Under the pieces are notes generated by a model. That model made no database searches and was not told the origin of the DNA. It saw nothing but the letters and a program-made list of their open reading frames with translations. A program made the position numbers and the translations under genes. Below are positions 1-7,847 of a stretch of DNA of 64,000 bases, one piece after another. The DNA lies in the NCBI GenBank assembly GCA_000751295.2, contig CCMO02000001.1:5176951-5240950 (forward strand), read 5' to 3'. This DNA is from a bacterium YEK0313. Its GTDB lineage: Bacteria > Pseudomonadota > Alphaproteobacteria > Rhizobiales > Phreatobacteraceae. Every line of letters starts with the position of its first letter. Positions within the stretch are counted from its first letter, which is position 1.

Positions 1-1529
1 CCCCTGCCGCCGGCATCGACCTGCCGCTCGAGCCGGGTTCCGGCGCGCCGCGCCTACGCGCGCCCGCACCGGGCGCCACGCCGATGGGCGGCTCCAAGGC
101 CGATTTCATCGCCGCCGCGCGCCGGGCCGCCCAGGCCGCGAGCGAGGCGAGCCTGTCGGCGCCGGCCTCGGCCGACGACAAGCCCGCCTCCCTGTTCGCC
201 CGCATGCGCGGCGCCTTGGCCCGCGGCAAGGCCGAGCCGGCCGAAACGCCGGCCGCCACGCCGGCCCTCGCGCCGACGATCAGCGCAGTGCGCACGGTGC
301 GCGCGACGCCTGCCGCCGATCCGCTGCCGGCGGCCGTCGCGGCCCTGACGGCCGAGCGCGACGCCCCGGCCACCGACGAAGCCGGCGCCGGTTCGCGGCT
401 GACCGCGAGCCGCCGGACTATCGTCATCGGCGTCGCCGCCGCACTGCTGGTGGTCGCGGCCGGCGTTTCGACCTGGCAGAACCTGCGCTCCAGGACAGCC
501 GATACGACGAGCGGCACGATCGCGCCGCCCGACGCCGCGCCGCAGAGCGCGACGGACGGCAACGCGGCACCCGCCACGGCTCCTGCCGCACACGAGGAAG
601 CGCCGGCCGGCACTCAGCCCGACGCGCCGGCGGCGAGTGGCGACGCGACACCGGCAAGCCCGGCAGAGCCGGCGACGCCGGCTGCTCCGACAGTTCCCCC
701 TGCGCCGCCGCGCGAGGACGGCAGCGCCCCGGCGACGACCGGCTCGATCGCCAGCCCGCCGCGGATCGGCCTGCCCGGCACCTCGGTCTCCTCGTCCGGC
801 TGGCAGGCGGTCGGCCGCGCCGGCGAGCGGCCGGCAACCATTCCGGCCGCCCTGAAGAGCGCCGCCGAAGGCGGCAACCCGGCGGCCGCCTTCGAGCTCG
901 GCACGCGCTACCTCGAAGGCCGCGGCGTCCAGGTGAGCGCGGCCGAAGCCGCCAACTGGTATCAGCGCGCCGCCGATGCCGGCCTGGCACCGGCTCAGTA
1001 CCGGCTGGGCAGCCTTTACGAGAAAGGCACCGGGGTGACCCGGGATCTCAACCGCGCCCGCGGGCTCTACGAGAAGGCCGCGGCCGCCGGCAACGGCAAG
1101 GCGATGCACAACCTCGCCGTCATGTTCGCCCAGGGCGCGCTGTCGGAACGTCCGGATTACCGGACGGCGGCGCAGTGGTTCCGTCGGGCGGCCGAACACG
1201 GCGTCACCGACAGCCAGTTCAATCTCGGCATCCTCTATGCGCGCGGCCTCGGCGTCGATCAGAGCCTCGCCGAGAGCTACAAATGGTTCGCCCTCGCCGC
1301 CCTCGGCGGCGACCAGGATGCCGCCAAGAAGCGCGACGAGGTCGCGGCCCGCCTGGACCAGCAGACCATGGTGGCGGCACGCCTTGCGGTGGAAACCTTC
1401 CAGGTCAAGGCCGAGCCGGAGGCCGCCGTGCGCGTGGCCATGCCGGCCGCTGGCTGCTGTCACGAGCCGCGCGCGGCGCCGACGCCGCCACCGCCGCATC
1501 GTCCGGTGCGTCCGGTCTCCTCGCGCTGA
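1..1529 (+). CDS. PodJ-like Sel1-repeat membrane protein (5' truncated)
   Basis: The reading frame is open from the first bases of the window (codons in phase from base 3), so only the C-terminal part is present. A Pro/Ala-rich cytoplasmic stretch is followed by one hydrophobic segment (about 417-473, core IVIGVAAALLVVAAG), another Ala/Pro/Thr-rich linker, and then four Sel1-type repeats (about 850-1360), for example NPAAAFELGTRYLEGRGV and DSQFNLGILYARGLGV. One membrane span followed by periplasmic Sel1 repeats is the layout of PodJ, the polar-organelle scaffold of Caulobacter and Rhizobiales, whose N-terminus is cytoplasmic coiled coil. The diagnostic coiled-coil half lies outside the window, so PodJ is an inference; a generic SEL1-repeat protein is the alternative. 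Confidence 0.75.
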   Translation, partial: PAAGIDLPLEPGSGAPRLRAPAPGATPMGGSKADFIAAARRAAQAASEASLSAPASADDKPASLFARMRGALARGKAEPAETPAATPALAPTISAVRTVRATPAADPLPAAVAALTAERDAPATDEAGAGSRLTASRRTIVIGVAAALLVVAAGVSTWQNLRSRTADTTSGTIAPPDAAPQSATDGNAAPATAPAAHEEAPAGTQPDAPAASGDATPASPAEPATPAAPTVPPAPPREDGSAPATTGSIASPPRIGLPGTSVSSSGWQAVGRAGERPATIPAALKSAAEGGNPAAAFELGTRYLEGRGVQVSAAEAANWYQRAADAGLAPAQYRLGSLYEKGTGVTRDLNRARGLYEKAAAAGNGKAMHNLAVMFAQGALSERPDYRTAAQWFRRAAEHGVTDSQFNLGILYARGLGVDQSLAESYKWFALAALGGDQDAAKKRDEVAARLDQQTMVAARLAVETFQVKAEPEAAVRVAMPAAGCCHEPRAAPTPPPPHRPVRPVSSR

Positions 1530-1661
1530 ACGCGTTCTGCGCCGCGCTGGCTCCTGCGCCGTCGCGCCGCGCCGAGGGGCCGGCGCGGCCGGTCCGTGAT
1601 GCCGGTTGACAGAGCCTCGGCCGGGCCCCTCAATGCCGAAAAAGACGAGGGGCGCTCATCC

Positions 1662-4600
1662 ATGACCGAAGCCGCATCACTGGCTCCGATTCCGCATCCG
1701 CCGAAGAAGCCGGTGGTCGGCAACATGCTGACCGTGTCGAGCGAGACGCCGCTGCAGAGCCTGATGCAGCTCACCCGCGAGCACGGGCCGATCTTCGGTC
1801 TCGACATGATGGGGACGCCGCTGATCGTCGTGTCGGGCGCGGCCCTGATCGACGAGCTCTGCGACGAGAAGCGGTTCGACAAGGCGGTGCGCGGCTCGCT
1901 GCGGCGCATCCGCGCCATTGCCGGCGACGGCCTGTTCACCGGCGATACCCAGGAGCCCAACTGGGCGAAGGCGCACAATATCCTGCTGCCGACCTTCTCC
2001 CAGCGCGCCATGGTCAACTACCTGCCCATGATGCTGGATATCGCCTCCCAGCTCATGCTGAAATGGGAGCGGCTGAATGCCGACGACGAGGTCGACGTCG
2101 TCCACGACATGACCGCGCTGGCGCTCGACACGATCGGCATCTGCGGTTTCGACTACCGCTTCAATTCCTTCTACCGGCGCGACTATCACCCCTTCATCGA
2201 CGCGCTGACCCGCACGCTGGAAACCTGCATGATGCAGCGCGGCCTGCCCTTCGAGGGGGTGCTGCTGCGCAAGCGGCTCGGCCAGCTCAAGGACGATGTC
2301 GACTTCATGAACAAGCTGGTCGACGACATCATCCGCGAAAGGCGCCGCGGCGGCGCGGCGGCCGGCCAGAACGATCTCCTGAACTACATGCTGGCGGGCG
2401 TCGACAAGCAGACCGGCGAAAGCCTGTCGGACGAGAACATCCGCTACCAGATCAACACCTTCCTGATCGCCGGCCACGAGACGACCTCCGGCCTCCTCTC
2501 GTTCGCCATCTATTTCCTGCTGAACAATCCCGACGTGCTCGCCAAGGCCTATGACGAGGTCGACCGGGTGCTCGGCACCGATATCGGCGTGCAGCCGACC
2601 TATGCCCAGGTGAACCAGCTCACCTATGTCGCCCAGGTGCTGAAGGAGGCCCTGCGGCTGTGGCCGACCGCGCCCGCCTTCGGCCTCTATCCCTATCAGG
2701 ACGAGGTGATCGGCGGACGCTATCCACTGAAGGCGAGAACCTTCGTCACCGCGCTCACCCTGATGCTGCACCGCGACCCCGCGGTCTGGGGCGACGATCC
2801 CGAAACCTTCGATCCCGAGCAGTTCTCGCGCGAGGCGGAAGCCGCGCGCCCAGCCAATGCCTACAAGCCCTTCGGCAACGGCCAGCGGGCCTGCATCGGC
2901 CGTCAGTTCGCGATGCAGGAGGCAACCCTGGTGCTCGGCATGATCCTGCAGCGCTTCCAGCTGTTCGATCACACCAAATACCAGCTCAAGATCAAGGAAA
3001 CGCTGTCGATCAAGCCCGACGGCCTGAAGATCAAGGTGAAGCCGCGCCCCGGCCGGACGCGCTCGACGACGGTCGCCGCCTCCGGCGCACCGGCCGCGGC
3101 CCGGCCGAAGCACGGCACCGCGCTGACCGTGCTCTACGGCTCCAATCTCGGCGCGACTGAAGAGATCGCCCGCGCCATCGCGGAGGCCGGCGAGGTCAAC
3201 GGTTTCGACGTCACCTTCGCCGAGCTCGACAGCCATGTCGGCGACCTGCCGGCCAAGGGGGCGGTCGTCATCGCCTGCGCCTCCTACAATGGCGGACCGC
3301 CCGACAATGCCGCCCGCTTCCAGGCCTGGCTCGCCGAAGCGAACGACCCCGCGCTGCTCGAAGGGGTCAGCTACGCCGTGTTCGGCTGCGGCAACCGCGA
3401 CTGGGCCTCCACCTACCAGTCGGTGCCGCGCCAGCTCGACGAGCGGCTTGCCGCCCTCGGCGCCCGCCGGATCCGCGAACGCGCCGAGGGCGATGCCCGC
3501 GAGGATCTCGACGGCCAGTTCCAGGCCTGGTTCGAAGGCCTGTTCCCGGCGGTCGGCGCGGCGCTGGGCCTCGACATCGATTTCAGCGAGAGCCCGGCGG
3601 CCGAGCCGCTCTACGTGGTGGAGACGCTGGCGCGCGCGAGCGGCAATCCGGTCGTTGCCGCCGTCGGGGCCAAGGCCATGACCGTTCTCGCCAACCGGGA
3701 GCTGCAGACGAAGGCCGGCGCGACGCCCTCCGAGCGCTCGACGCGCCATGTCGAGGTCGCGCTGCCGCCGGGCACGCAATACCGGCCCGGCGACCACCTG
3801 AGCGTCGTGCCCGTCAATGGCCTTGCCCTGGTCGAGCGGGCCGAGCGTCATTTCGGCTTCGCTCCGGACGCCCAGATCCGGCTCAGGACCCAGGGCGGGC
3901 GGCGCAGCGCCCTGCCGGTCGACGGGCCGCTCAGCGTGCGCCAGCTCCTGACCGAATTCGTCGAGCTCCAGACGGTCGCGACACGCAAGCAGGTGCAGGC
4001 GCTCGCCGACCATACGCGCTGCCCGATGACCAGGCCGCGGCTTGCCGCCCTCGCCGGCGACGGCGAGCCGGGCGGCTACAAGAGCGAGATCTGGGCGAAA
4101 CGCCGTTCGGTGCTCGATCTCCTGGAGGAGTTTCCGGCCTGCGAGCTCGGCTTCGCCGACTATCTCGAAATGCTGCCGATGATGACGCCGCGCTATTATT
4201 CCATCTCGTCCTCGCCGCTGGTCGCCGCGGACCGCTGCAGCATCACGGTTGGCGTGGTCTCCGGCCCGGCCCGATCCGGACGCGGCCTCTACGAAGGCAT
4301 CTGCTCGAACCATCTCGACCGTTCGCCGGAAGGCAGCCTCATCCACGCCACCGTGCGCGAGACCAAGGCCGGCTTCCGCCTGCCCGACGATCCGGCGCGG
4401 CCGATCATCATGATCGGGCCAGGCACCGGCCTCGCGCCGTTCCGCGGCTTCCTCGCCCAGCGGGCCCAGGTGAAGGCCGGCGGCCAGGCCATCGGGCCGG
4501 CCATGCTGTTCTTCGGCTGCCGCCACCCCGACCAGGACTTCATCTACCGCGACGAGCTGGAGGCCTATGCGCGCGACGGCATCGTCGACCTGAAGGTCGC

Positions 4601-4859
4601 CTTCTCGCGCCTCGACGGCAATCGCACCTATGTGCAGGACCTCGTGCGGGCGGAGAGGGACAAGGTGAAAACCCTGGTCGAGGCCGGGGCCATCATCTTC
4701 ATCTGCGGCGACGGCAGCCGCATGGAGCCCGACGTCAAGCGCACGCTGGTCGGCATCTACTGCGACGAGAAGGACGTTTCGCTCGCCGAGGGCGAAGCCT
4801 GGATCGACCGCATGGGCCGCGAAAACCGTTATGTTCTCGACGTCTGGGCCGGCACCTGA
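1662..4859 (+). CDS. Self-sufficient cytochrome P450/NADPH-P450 reductase (CYP102, P450-BM3 type)
   Basis: A 1065-residue fusion that should hydroxylate fatty acids near the omega end using NADPH and O2, as P450-BM3 (1049 residues) does. The P450 half has the I-helix oxygen motif AGHETTSG (about 270-277), the ExxR motif EALR (329-332) and the heme loop PFGNGQRACIG with ligand Cys411. After a linker comes a flavodoxin-like FMN domain (LTVLYGSNLGATEE from about 488), then an FAD/NADPH ferredoxin-reductase module with RYYSISSSP (about 844) and GPGTGLAPFRG (about 919), ending YVLDVWAGT as in BM3. I chose the ATG at 1662 because it is preceded by GAGGGG and matches the family N-terminus; an in-frame ATG 22 codons upstream is less likely. 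It is soluble, with no membrane anchor. The substrate is inferred from the family. Confidence 0.93.
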   Translation: MTEAASLAPIPHPPKKPVVGNMLTVSSETPLQSLMQLTREHGPIFGLDMMGTPLIVVSGAALIDELCDEKRFDKAVRGSLRRIRAIAGDGLFTGDTQEPNWAKAHNILLPTFSQRAMVNYLPMMLDIASQLMLKWERLNADDEVDVVHDMTALALDTIGICGFDYRFNSFYRRDYHPFIDALTRTLETCMMQRGLPFEGVLLRKRLGQLKDDVDFMNKLVDDIIRERRRGGAAAGQNDLLNYMLAGVDKQTGESLSDENIRYQINTFLIAGHETTSGLLSFAIYFLLNNPDVLAKAYDEVDRVLGTDIGVQPTYAQVNQLTYVAQVLKEALRLWPTAPAFGLYPYQDEVIGGRYPLKARTFVTALTLMLHRDPAVWGDDPETFDPEQFSREAEAARPANAYKPFGNGQRACIGRQFAMQEATLVLGMILQRFQLFDHTKYQLKIKETLSIKPDGLKIKVKPRPGRTRSTTVAASGAPAAARPKHGTALTVLYGSNLGATEEIARAIAEAGEVNGFDVTFAELDSHVGDLPAKGAVVIACASYNGGPPDNAARFQAWLAEANDPALLEGVSYAVFGCGNRDWASTYQSVPRQLDERLAALGARRIRERAEGDAREDLDGQFQAWFEGLFPAVGAALGLDIDFSESPAAEPLYVVETLARASGNPVVAAVGAKAMTVLANRELQTKAGATPSERSTRHVEVALPPGTQYRPGDHLSVVPVNGLALVERAERHFGFAPDAQIRLRTQGGRRSALPVDGPLSVRQLLTEFVELQTVATRKQVQALADHTRCPMTRPRLAALAGDGEPGGYKSEIWAKRRSVLDLLEEFPACELGFADYLEMLPMMTPRYYSISSSPLVAADRCSITVGVVSGPARSGRGLYEGICSNHLDRSPEGSLIHATVRETKAGFRLPDDPARPIIMIGPGTGLAPFRGFLAQRAQVKAGGQAIGPAMLFFGCRHPDQDFIYRDELEAYARDGIVDLKVAFSRLDGNRTYVQDLVRAERDKVKTLVEAGAIIFICGDGSRMEPDVKRTLVGIYCDEKDVSLAEGEAWIDRMGRENRYVLDVWAGT

Positions 4860-4870
4860 GCCACGCCCGG

Positions 4871-4901
4871 CCGCATCGGCACGGCGGCCATGCCGATGCG
4901 G
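4871..4901 (+). terminator. Hairpin after the P450 gene
   Basis: Perfect 11-bp inverted repeat (CCGCATCGGCA, 9-base loop, TGCCGATGCGG) 11 bases after the P450 stop codon. There is no T-run after it, so it may act as an RNA 3' end stabiliser or a weak terminator. Confidence 0.4.
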
Positions 4902-4914
4902 GCATATCGTCGCA

Positions 4915-4943
4915 TTGACTTGTATGCTGCAGCGCACAATATG
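4915..4943 (+). promoter_or_regulatory. Candidate sigma70 promoter for the acetyltransferase gene
   Basis: TTGACT (4915-4920) is followed after 16-17 bases by CAATAT/AATATG. This AT-richer patch lies about 60 bases upstream of the ATG at 5002, in otherwise GC-rich DNA. The call rests on consensus matching only. Confidence 0.35.
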
Positions 4944-5001
4944 AAGGCTCTAGGGAAGTGAGCGCCCTCGGGGATTCGTTATCCACGAGGAGACCGCCAC
5001 A

Positions 5002-5556
5002 ATGGCACGAGCATTCTCAGCGCTCGGCTCCATCCGTGAACTGACCGGCTCGGAGCAGGCGCTGCATCGCGATCACCTGATCCGGCTCGACCCGGAAGGG
5101 CGCCGGGACCGTTTCAACGGGATCGCCGACGACAGCTTCATCGCACGCTATTCCGAACGCTGCTTTGCCGGCGTCACGCGTGTTTTCGCGCTGGTCGACC
5201 GCGACGGTCATGTCCGCGGCACGGCGGAGCTGCATCCGCCGGTGGGCGGCGAGCCGGCCGACATCGCCTTTTCGGTCGAGCCCGACTGGCGCCGTCAGGG
5301 CATCGCTTCGGAACTGTTCGCGGCGGTGATCACGGCGGCGCGGCTTGCCGGCTATGCGCGACTGAGGATCACCTCGTCGAGCGACAACCACGCCATGCGC
5401 GCGCTCGCCCGCAAGTTCGGCGCACGCTTCACCTTCAGCCAGGGTGAGACGGCCGGCACGATCGAGGTGGCCCCGGCCGCGCCGCCGCTCGCCGCCGAGC
5501 GCGACGGCATTCCCGGCTTTGCCCGCAGCCGTGCGCTGGCGCTGGCGGGCTGCTGA
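5002..5556 (+). CDS. GNAT-family N-acetyltransferase
   Basis: A 184-residue cytoplasmic acetyltransferase using acetyl-CoA; the acceptor is unknown. The GNAT core is visible: a substrate-side N-terminus with HLIRLDPEGRRDRF, strand beta4 IAFSVEPDWRRQGIASELF carrying the Q/RxxGxA acetyl-CoA loop (RRQGIA, about residue 98), and the late helix NHAMRALARKFGARF. The start has a GAGGAG ribosome site in ACGAGGAGACC just upstream. It is monocistronic, with its own candidate promoter and a strong terminator at 5591. The N-terminal DPEGRRDRFNG pattern occurs in GNAT proteins fused or related to protein acetyltransferases, but no target can be deduced. Confidence 0.85.
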   Translation: MARAFSALGSIRELTGSEQALHRDHLIRLDPEGRRDRFNGIADDSFIARYSERCFAGVTRVFALVDRDGHVRGTAELHPPVGGEPADIAFSVEPDWRRQGIASELFAAVITAARLAGYARLRITSSSDNHAMRALARKFGARFTFSQGETAGTIEVAPAAPPLAAERDGIPGFARSRALALAGC

Positions 5557-5590
5557 GGCCGGCATTTCACACATGGTGTCGATGCGCGGG

Positions 5591-5616
5591 AGCCCGCCTC
5601 CCCGGGCGGGCTTTTT
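5591..5616 (+). terminator. Rho-independent terminator
   Basis: Perfect 8-bp stem (AGCCCGCC / GGCGGGCT, six-base loop) followed by TTTTT. It ends the acetyltransferase transcript and lies just before the 3' end of the convergent glyoxalase-like gene. Confidence 0.85.
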
Positions 5617-5637
5617 GCCGGCCCCGTGGACGGCGGC

Positions 5638-6276
5638 TCAGACGAGCTCTCTGACCCCCTGGGGCGTTTCGATATGCGCCCGATATCGCGGCCCGGCGCC
5701 CTTTGCGATCATCGGCGGCCGATCGATGTCGAACTGCTTGTAGAGGGACGCGATTGCCGCGGGCTCAGGGTGCTCCAGGACGAAGGATTTCAGCCTCGCG
5801 CCGCGATCGGCGATCCTGGTCATGTCGCGCGCCCTGCCGCGCCGGTCGATGATGCAGGGCACAGCGCCGTCGCGGGGCAGGCTGCCGTCATCGGCGATCG
5901 CGAAGTCGAAGGCCGGGCTGTCGGGCGGGAGCGCCACGGCCTTGCCGAACAGGCTGCCATGTCCGGCGATGAGCGCGGCGATGTCGTCCGTCCTTGCGAC
6001 CCAGCCCCGCAGGCGCCGGCCCGCGTCCCAATCCGCCCTCACCTTGGCCCGGTCGTCGAGACCGAACCAGCGCGGCCGCGCCGGCGCCTCGGCGTGCGGG
6101 TCGATGGCGACGATCTCCAGATAGGTCGTGCCGCCGAGCCGGAGGAGATGGTTGCAGGTTCCCATATAGCCGTGGCGCTGGCCGAAGGGGACATCGAGAT
6201 CGAGGCAGGCGCGGACATGGGCGACGCCCTCTGCGAGATCCGGAGCGATGACGGTGAGGTGGTCCAGTTGCAACAT
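5638..6276 (-). CDS. Glyoxalase-like (VOC superfamily) protein
   Basis: A 212-residue protein. Its N-terminus (LDHLTVIAPDLAEGVAHV) and the NHLLRLGGTTYLEIVAIDP strand match the glyoxalase-like domain family (PF13468 type). These proteins fold as paired beta-alpha-beta-beta-beta units, often binding a metal. The His of LDHL and the Glu of YLEIVAI are candidates for metal ligands in the first half. A second module begins near WVARTDDIAALIAGHG. Members are mostly uncharacterised, and no substrate can be named. It is convergent with the upstream acetyltransferase and divergent from the acetyltransferase at 6357. Confidence 0.8.
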   Translation of the reverse strand: MLQLDHLTVIAPDLAEGVAHVRACLDLDVPFGQRHGYMGTCNHLLRLGGTTYLEIVAIDPHAEAPARPRWFGLDDRAKVRADWDAGRRLRGWVARTDDIAALIAGHGSLFGKAVALPPDSPAFDFAIADDGSLPRDGAVPCIIDRRGRARDMTRIADRGARLKSFVLEHPEPAAIASLYKQFDIDRPPMIAKGAGPRYRAHIETPQGVRELV

Positions 6277-6356
6277 CCGTTGATGCTAGCATGGCAGGCC
6301 GGGATCATGATGCAGGCCATGCAGGGTCTCGACTGAAATGGCCAGGATCGGGCAGC

Positions 6357-6863
6357 ATGACGCTTCGTATCGATGATCTGGCGCCCGCGGATGTCGAGGC
6401 TGTCGTCTCCGTCGACGGCGGAAACGGCTGGAACTCCGACCGCATATTGTGGGACCGCTACCTCGCCGAGCAGGCGCACGGGCTGCGCACGGTCCTCATT
6501 GCCTGGTCGCACGATCATCCCATCGGCTACGGCACCCTCGCATGGGCGTCGGATTACGCCCCTTTCCGCCTGCGCGACATGCCCGAGATCAACAACCTCT
6601 GCGTCGCGCGCAGCCACAGGCAATCCGGGGTGGCCACGACCCTCATTCGGACACTGGAGAATAAAGCGAGATCGTCCGGCAAGGCCGGCATCGGTATCGG
6701 TGTCGGGCTTTACGCCGACTACGGCAATGCTCAGCGGCTCTACGCGCGGCTCGGGTTCCGGCCGGACGGCGAAGGCGTGACATATCGAGGACGCCGTGCT
6801 GAGCCCGGCAAGCAGGTGTGCCTGGACGACGATCTCATTCTCTGGCTGTCGAAGGACCTGTAG
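6357..6863 (+). CDS. GNAT-family N-acetyltransferase
   Basis: A 168-residue acetyltransferase unrelated in detail to the one at 5002. The acetyl-CoA loop is in EINNLCVARSHRQSGVATTL (QSGVAT, about residue 85), and the final helix is YGNAQRLYARLGF followed by a conserved RPDGEG turn, as in RimI/MshD-like acyltransferases. The ATG at 6357 starts MTLRIDDL, the usual GNAT N-terminus; longer in-frame starts add a non-homologous 22 residues and overlap the divergent gene. No function beyond acetyl transfer can be assigned. Confidence 0.82.
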   Translation: MTLRIDDLAPADVEAVVSVDGGNGWNSDRILWDRYLAEQAHGLRTVLIAWSHDHPIGYGTLAWASDYAPFRLRDMPEINNLCVARSHRQSGVATTLIRTLENKARSSGKAGIGIGVGLYADYGNAQRLYARLGFRPDGEGVTYRGRRAEPGKQVCLDDDLILWLSKDL

Positions 6864-6942
6864 AGCGGCGAGCCGTCGTCCCGCGATGGCCCGGCCGGAC
6901 CGCTCGCCGAATTGGCCGGCACGGCACCGATCGCCCGATAGC

Positions 6943-6970
6943 AAAAGGCCCGCCGGCGTGGCGGGCCTTT
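6943..6970. terminator. Bidirectional terminator between acetyltransferase and phasin genes
   Basis: Perfect 11-bp stem AAAGGCCCGCC / GGCGGGCCTTT with a five-base loop, flanked by an A-run on the left and a T-run on the right. It can therefore terminate both convergent genes. Confidence 0.85.
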
Positions 6971-6999
6971 CGTCTGTCGCAATTTCGAGCGTGTCGGGC

Positions 7000-7500
7000 T
7001 CAGGCGGTCTTGCCGAAGGAAGCCAGCTTGCCGGCCTCGGCCTGCAGCGCCTTGGCGCTGTCGGTGGCAGCCTGGCGAACCGCATTGAAGGCGTCCTGGG
7101 TGCGGACGATGTTGGCCTGGCCGAACTCGCGGACGAAGGCGACGTAGCGCTGCGCGGCATCGCTCGGGCAGGACGCATCGGCCAGCGACTGGATGCCGCC
7201 GAGGGTCAGGTTGACATTGGCGATGGTGGCATCGATCAGGCCGCGCGACACCGAAGCGCCGGCGCCGACCACGGCGACCAGGGCCTTCTCGACGGTAGCG
7301 GTGGCATCGAGCGCGCCCTTCTCGGCGGCAGCGGTCCGCTCCTTGGCGGTCTCCGCATTGCGCTTGACGAATTCACGGGCAGCAGCCGGAACCTGGATCT
7401 TCTCCTGGGCGCTCTTCAGCGTCTCCATGATCTTGGCAACCGGCGCGAAAGCGTTGGTTTCGGTGGCCTGGGCTTTGGCCTTCGAGGTCTTCTCGGTCAT
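7000..7500 (-). CDS. Phasin family protein
   Basis: A 166-residue amphipathic alpha-helical protein expected to coat polyhydroxyalkanoate (PHA) granules. The sequence is Ala/Lys/Glu-rich with no transmembrane segment. It contains the phasin-like blocks FAPVAKIMETLKSAQEKIQV near the N-terminus and QRYVAFVREFGQANIVRTQ and FNAVRQAATDSAKALQ near the C-terminus. The ATG at 7500 is preceded by AGGATGGAG at good spacing; an in-frame ATG further upstream lacks one. A pair of TGC-N3-GCA elements lies 82-117 bases upstream, consistent with control by the PHA-responsive repressor PhaR. A second phasin gene (9276) and phaC (13792) are nearby. Confidence 0.88.
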   Translation of the reverse strand: MTEKTSKAKAQATETNAFAPVAKIMETLKSAQEKIQVPAAAREFVKRNAETAKERTAAAEKGALDATATVEKALVAVVGAGASVSRGLIDATIANVNLTLGGIQSLADASCPSDAAQRYVAFVREFGQANIVRTQDAFNAVRQAATDSAKALQAEAGKLASFGKTA

Positions 7501-7847
7501 CGTCGTCTCCATCCTCGTCTGAGCTATGGTCCGCCCCGTCCGACATTGGCCCGAGGCATGCACAGTTTATCGCATGAATTTTTGTGCAATGCAACATAAA
7601 TCTATATTGCATCGCAAAGTCGTCAAAACACCCGCAATACCAATAACTTGAAAGCGGGCATGGGATGCGCTGGAAGCTGCTCGGCAGAATTCGGACCAGG
7701 ACCGGCGGCACAGTGGCGGCCTTTCCGCCGGGGCGCGCCGGGCCTATGTCGGAACCGACGCCGCGTGTCATGATTTCGCAATTCATCGCACGCCCGATAT
7801 CGCGGTGCGGCGCGTTTCACATCGAGGATACCAGCCGGAGGTAGTGC
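7501..7847. other. Divergent intergenic region, phasin / DUF445
   Basis: No gene is seen in these 347 bases. The stretch 7565-7650 is distinctly AT-richer than its surroundings and holds the TGC-N3-GCA pair annotated separately. A GGAGG ribosome site for the DUF445 gene lies at 7836-7841. Confidence 0.6.
7582..7617 (-). promoter_or_regulatory. Candidate PhaR operator pair upstream of phasin
   Basis: Two TGC-N3-GCA motifs (7585-7593 and 7608-7616, 23 bases centre to centre) flank an AT-rich core containing TATA-like sequence on the minus strand. Read towards each other, the half-elements TTGTGCAATGCAA and CTTTGCGATGCAA match at 10 of 13 positions. PhaR of Paracoccus and Rhodobacter recognises CTGC-(N3-4)-GCAG-type sites near phasin genes. 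Assignment to PhaR is an inference; no phaR gene lies in the window. Confidence 0.5.

Noticed and set aside
1677..4937. Minus-strand open frame of about 1086 codons antisense to the P450 gene
   Set aside because: It mirrors the codon phase of a high-GC gene, its product has no domain, and the plus-strand gene has full family motifs.
5638..6276. Function as true glyoxalase I
   Set aside because: It matches the glyoxalase-like domain family of uncertain activity, not the lactoylglutathione lyase motif set.
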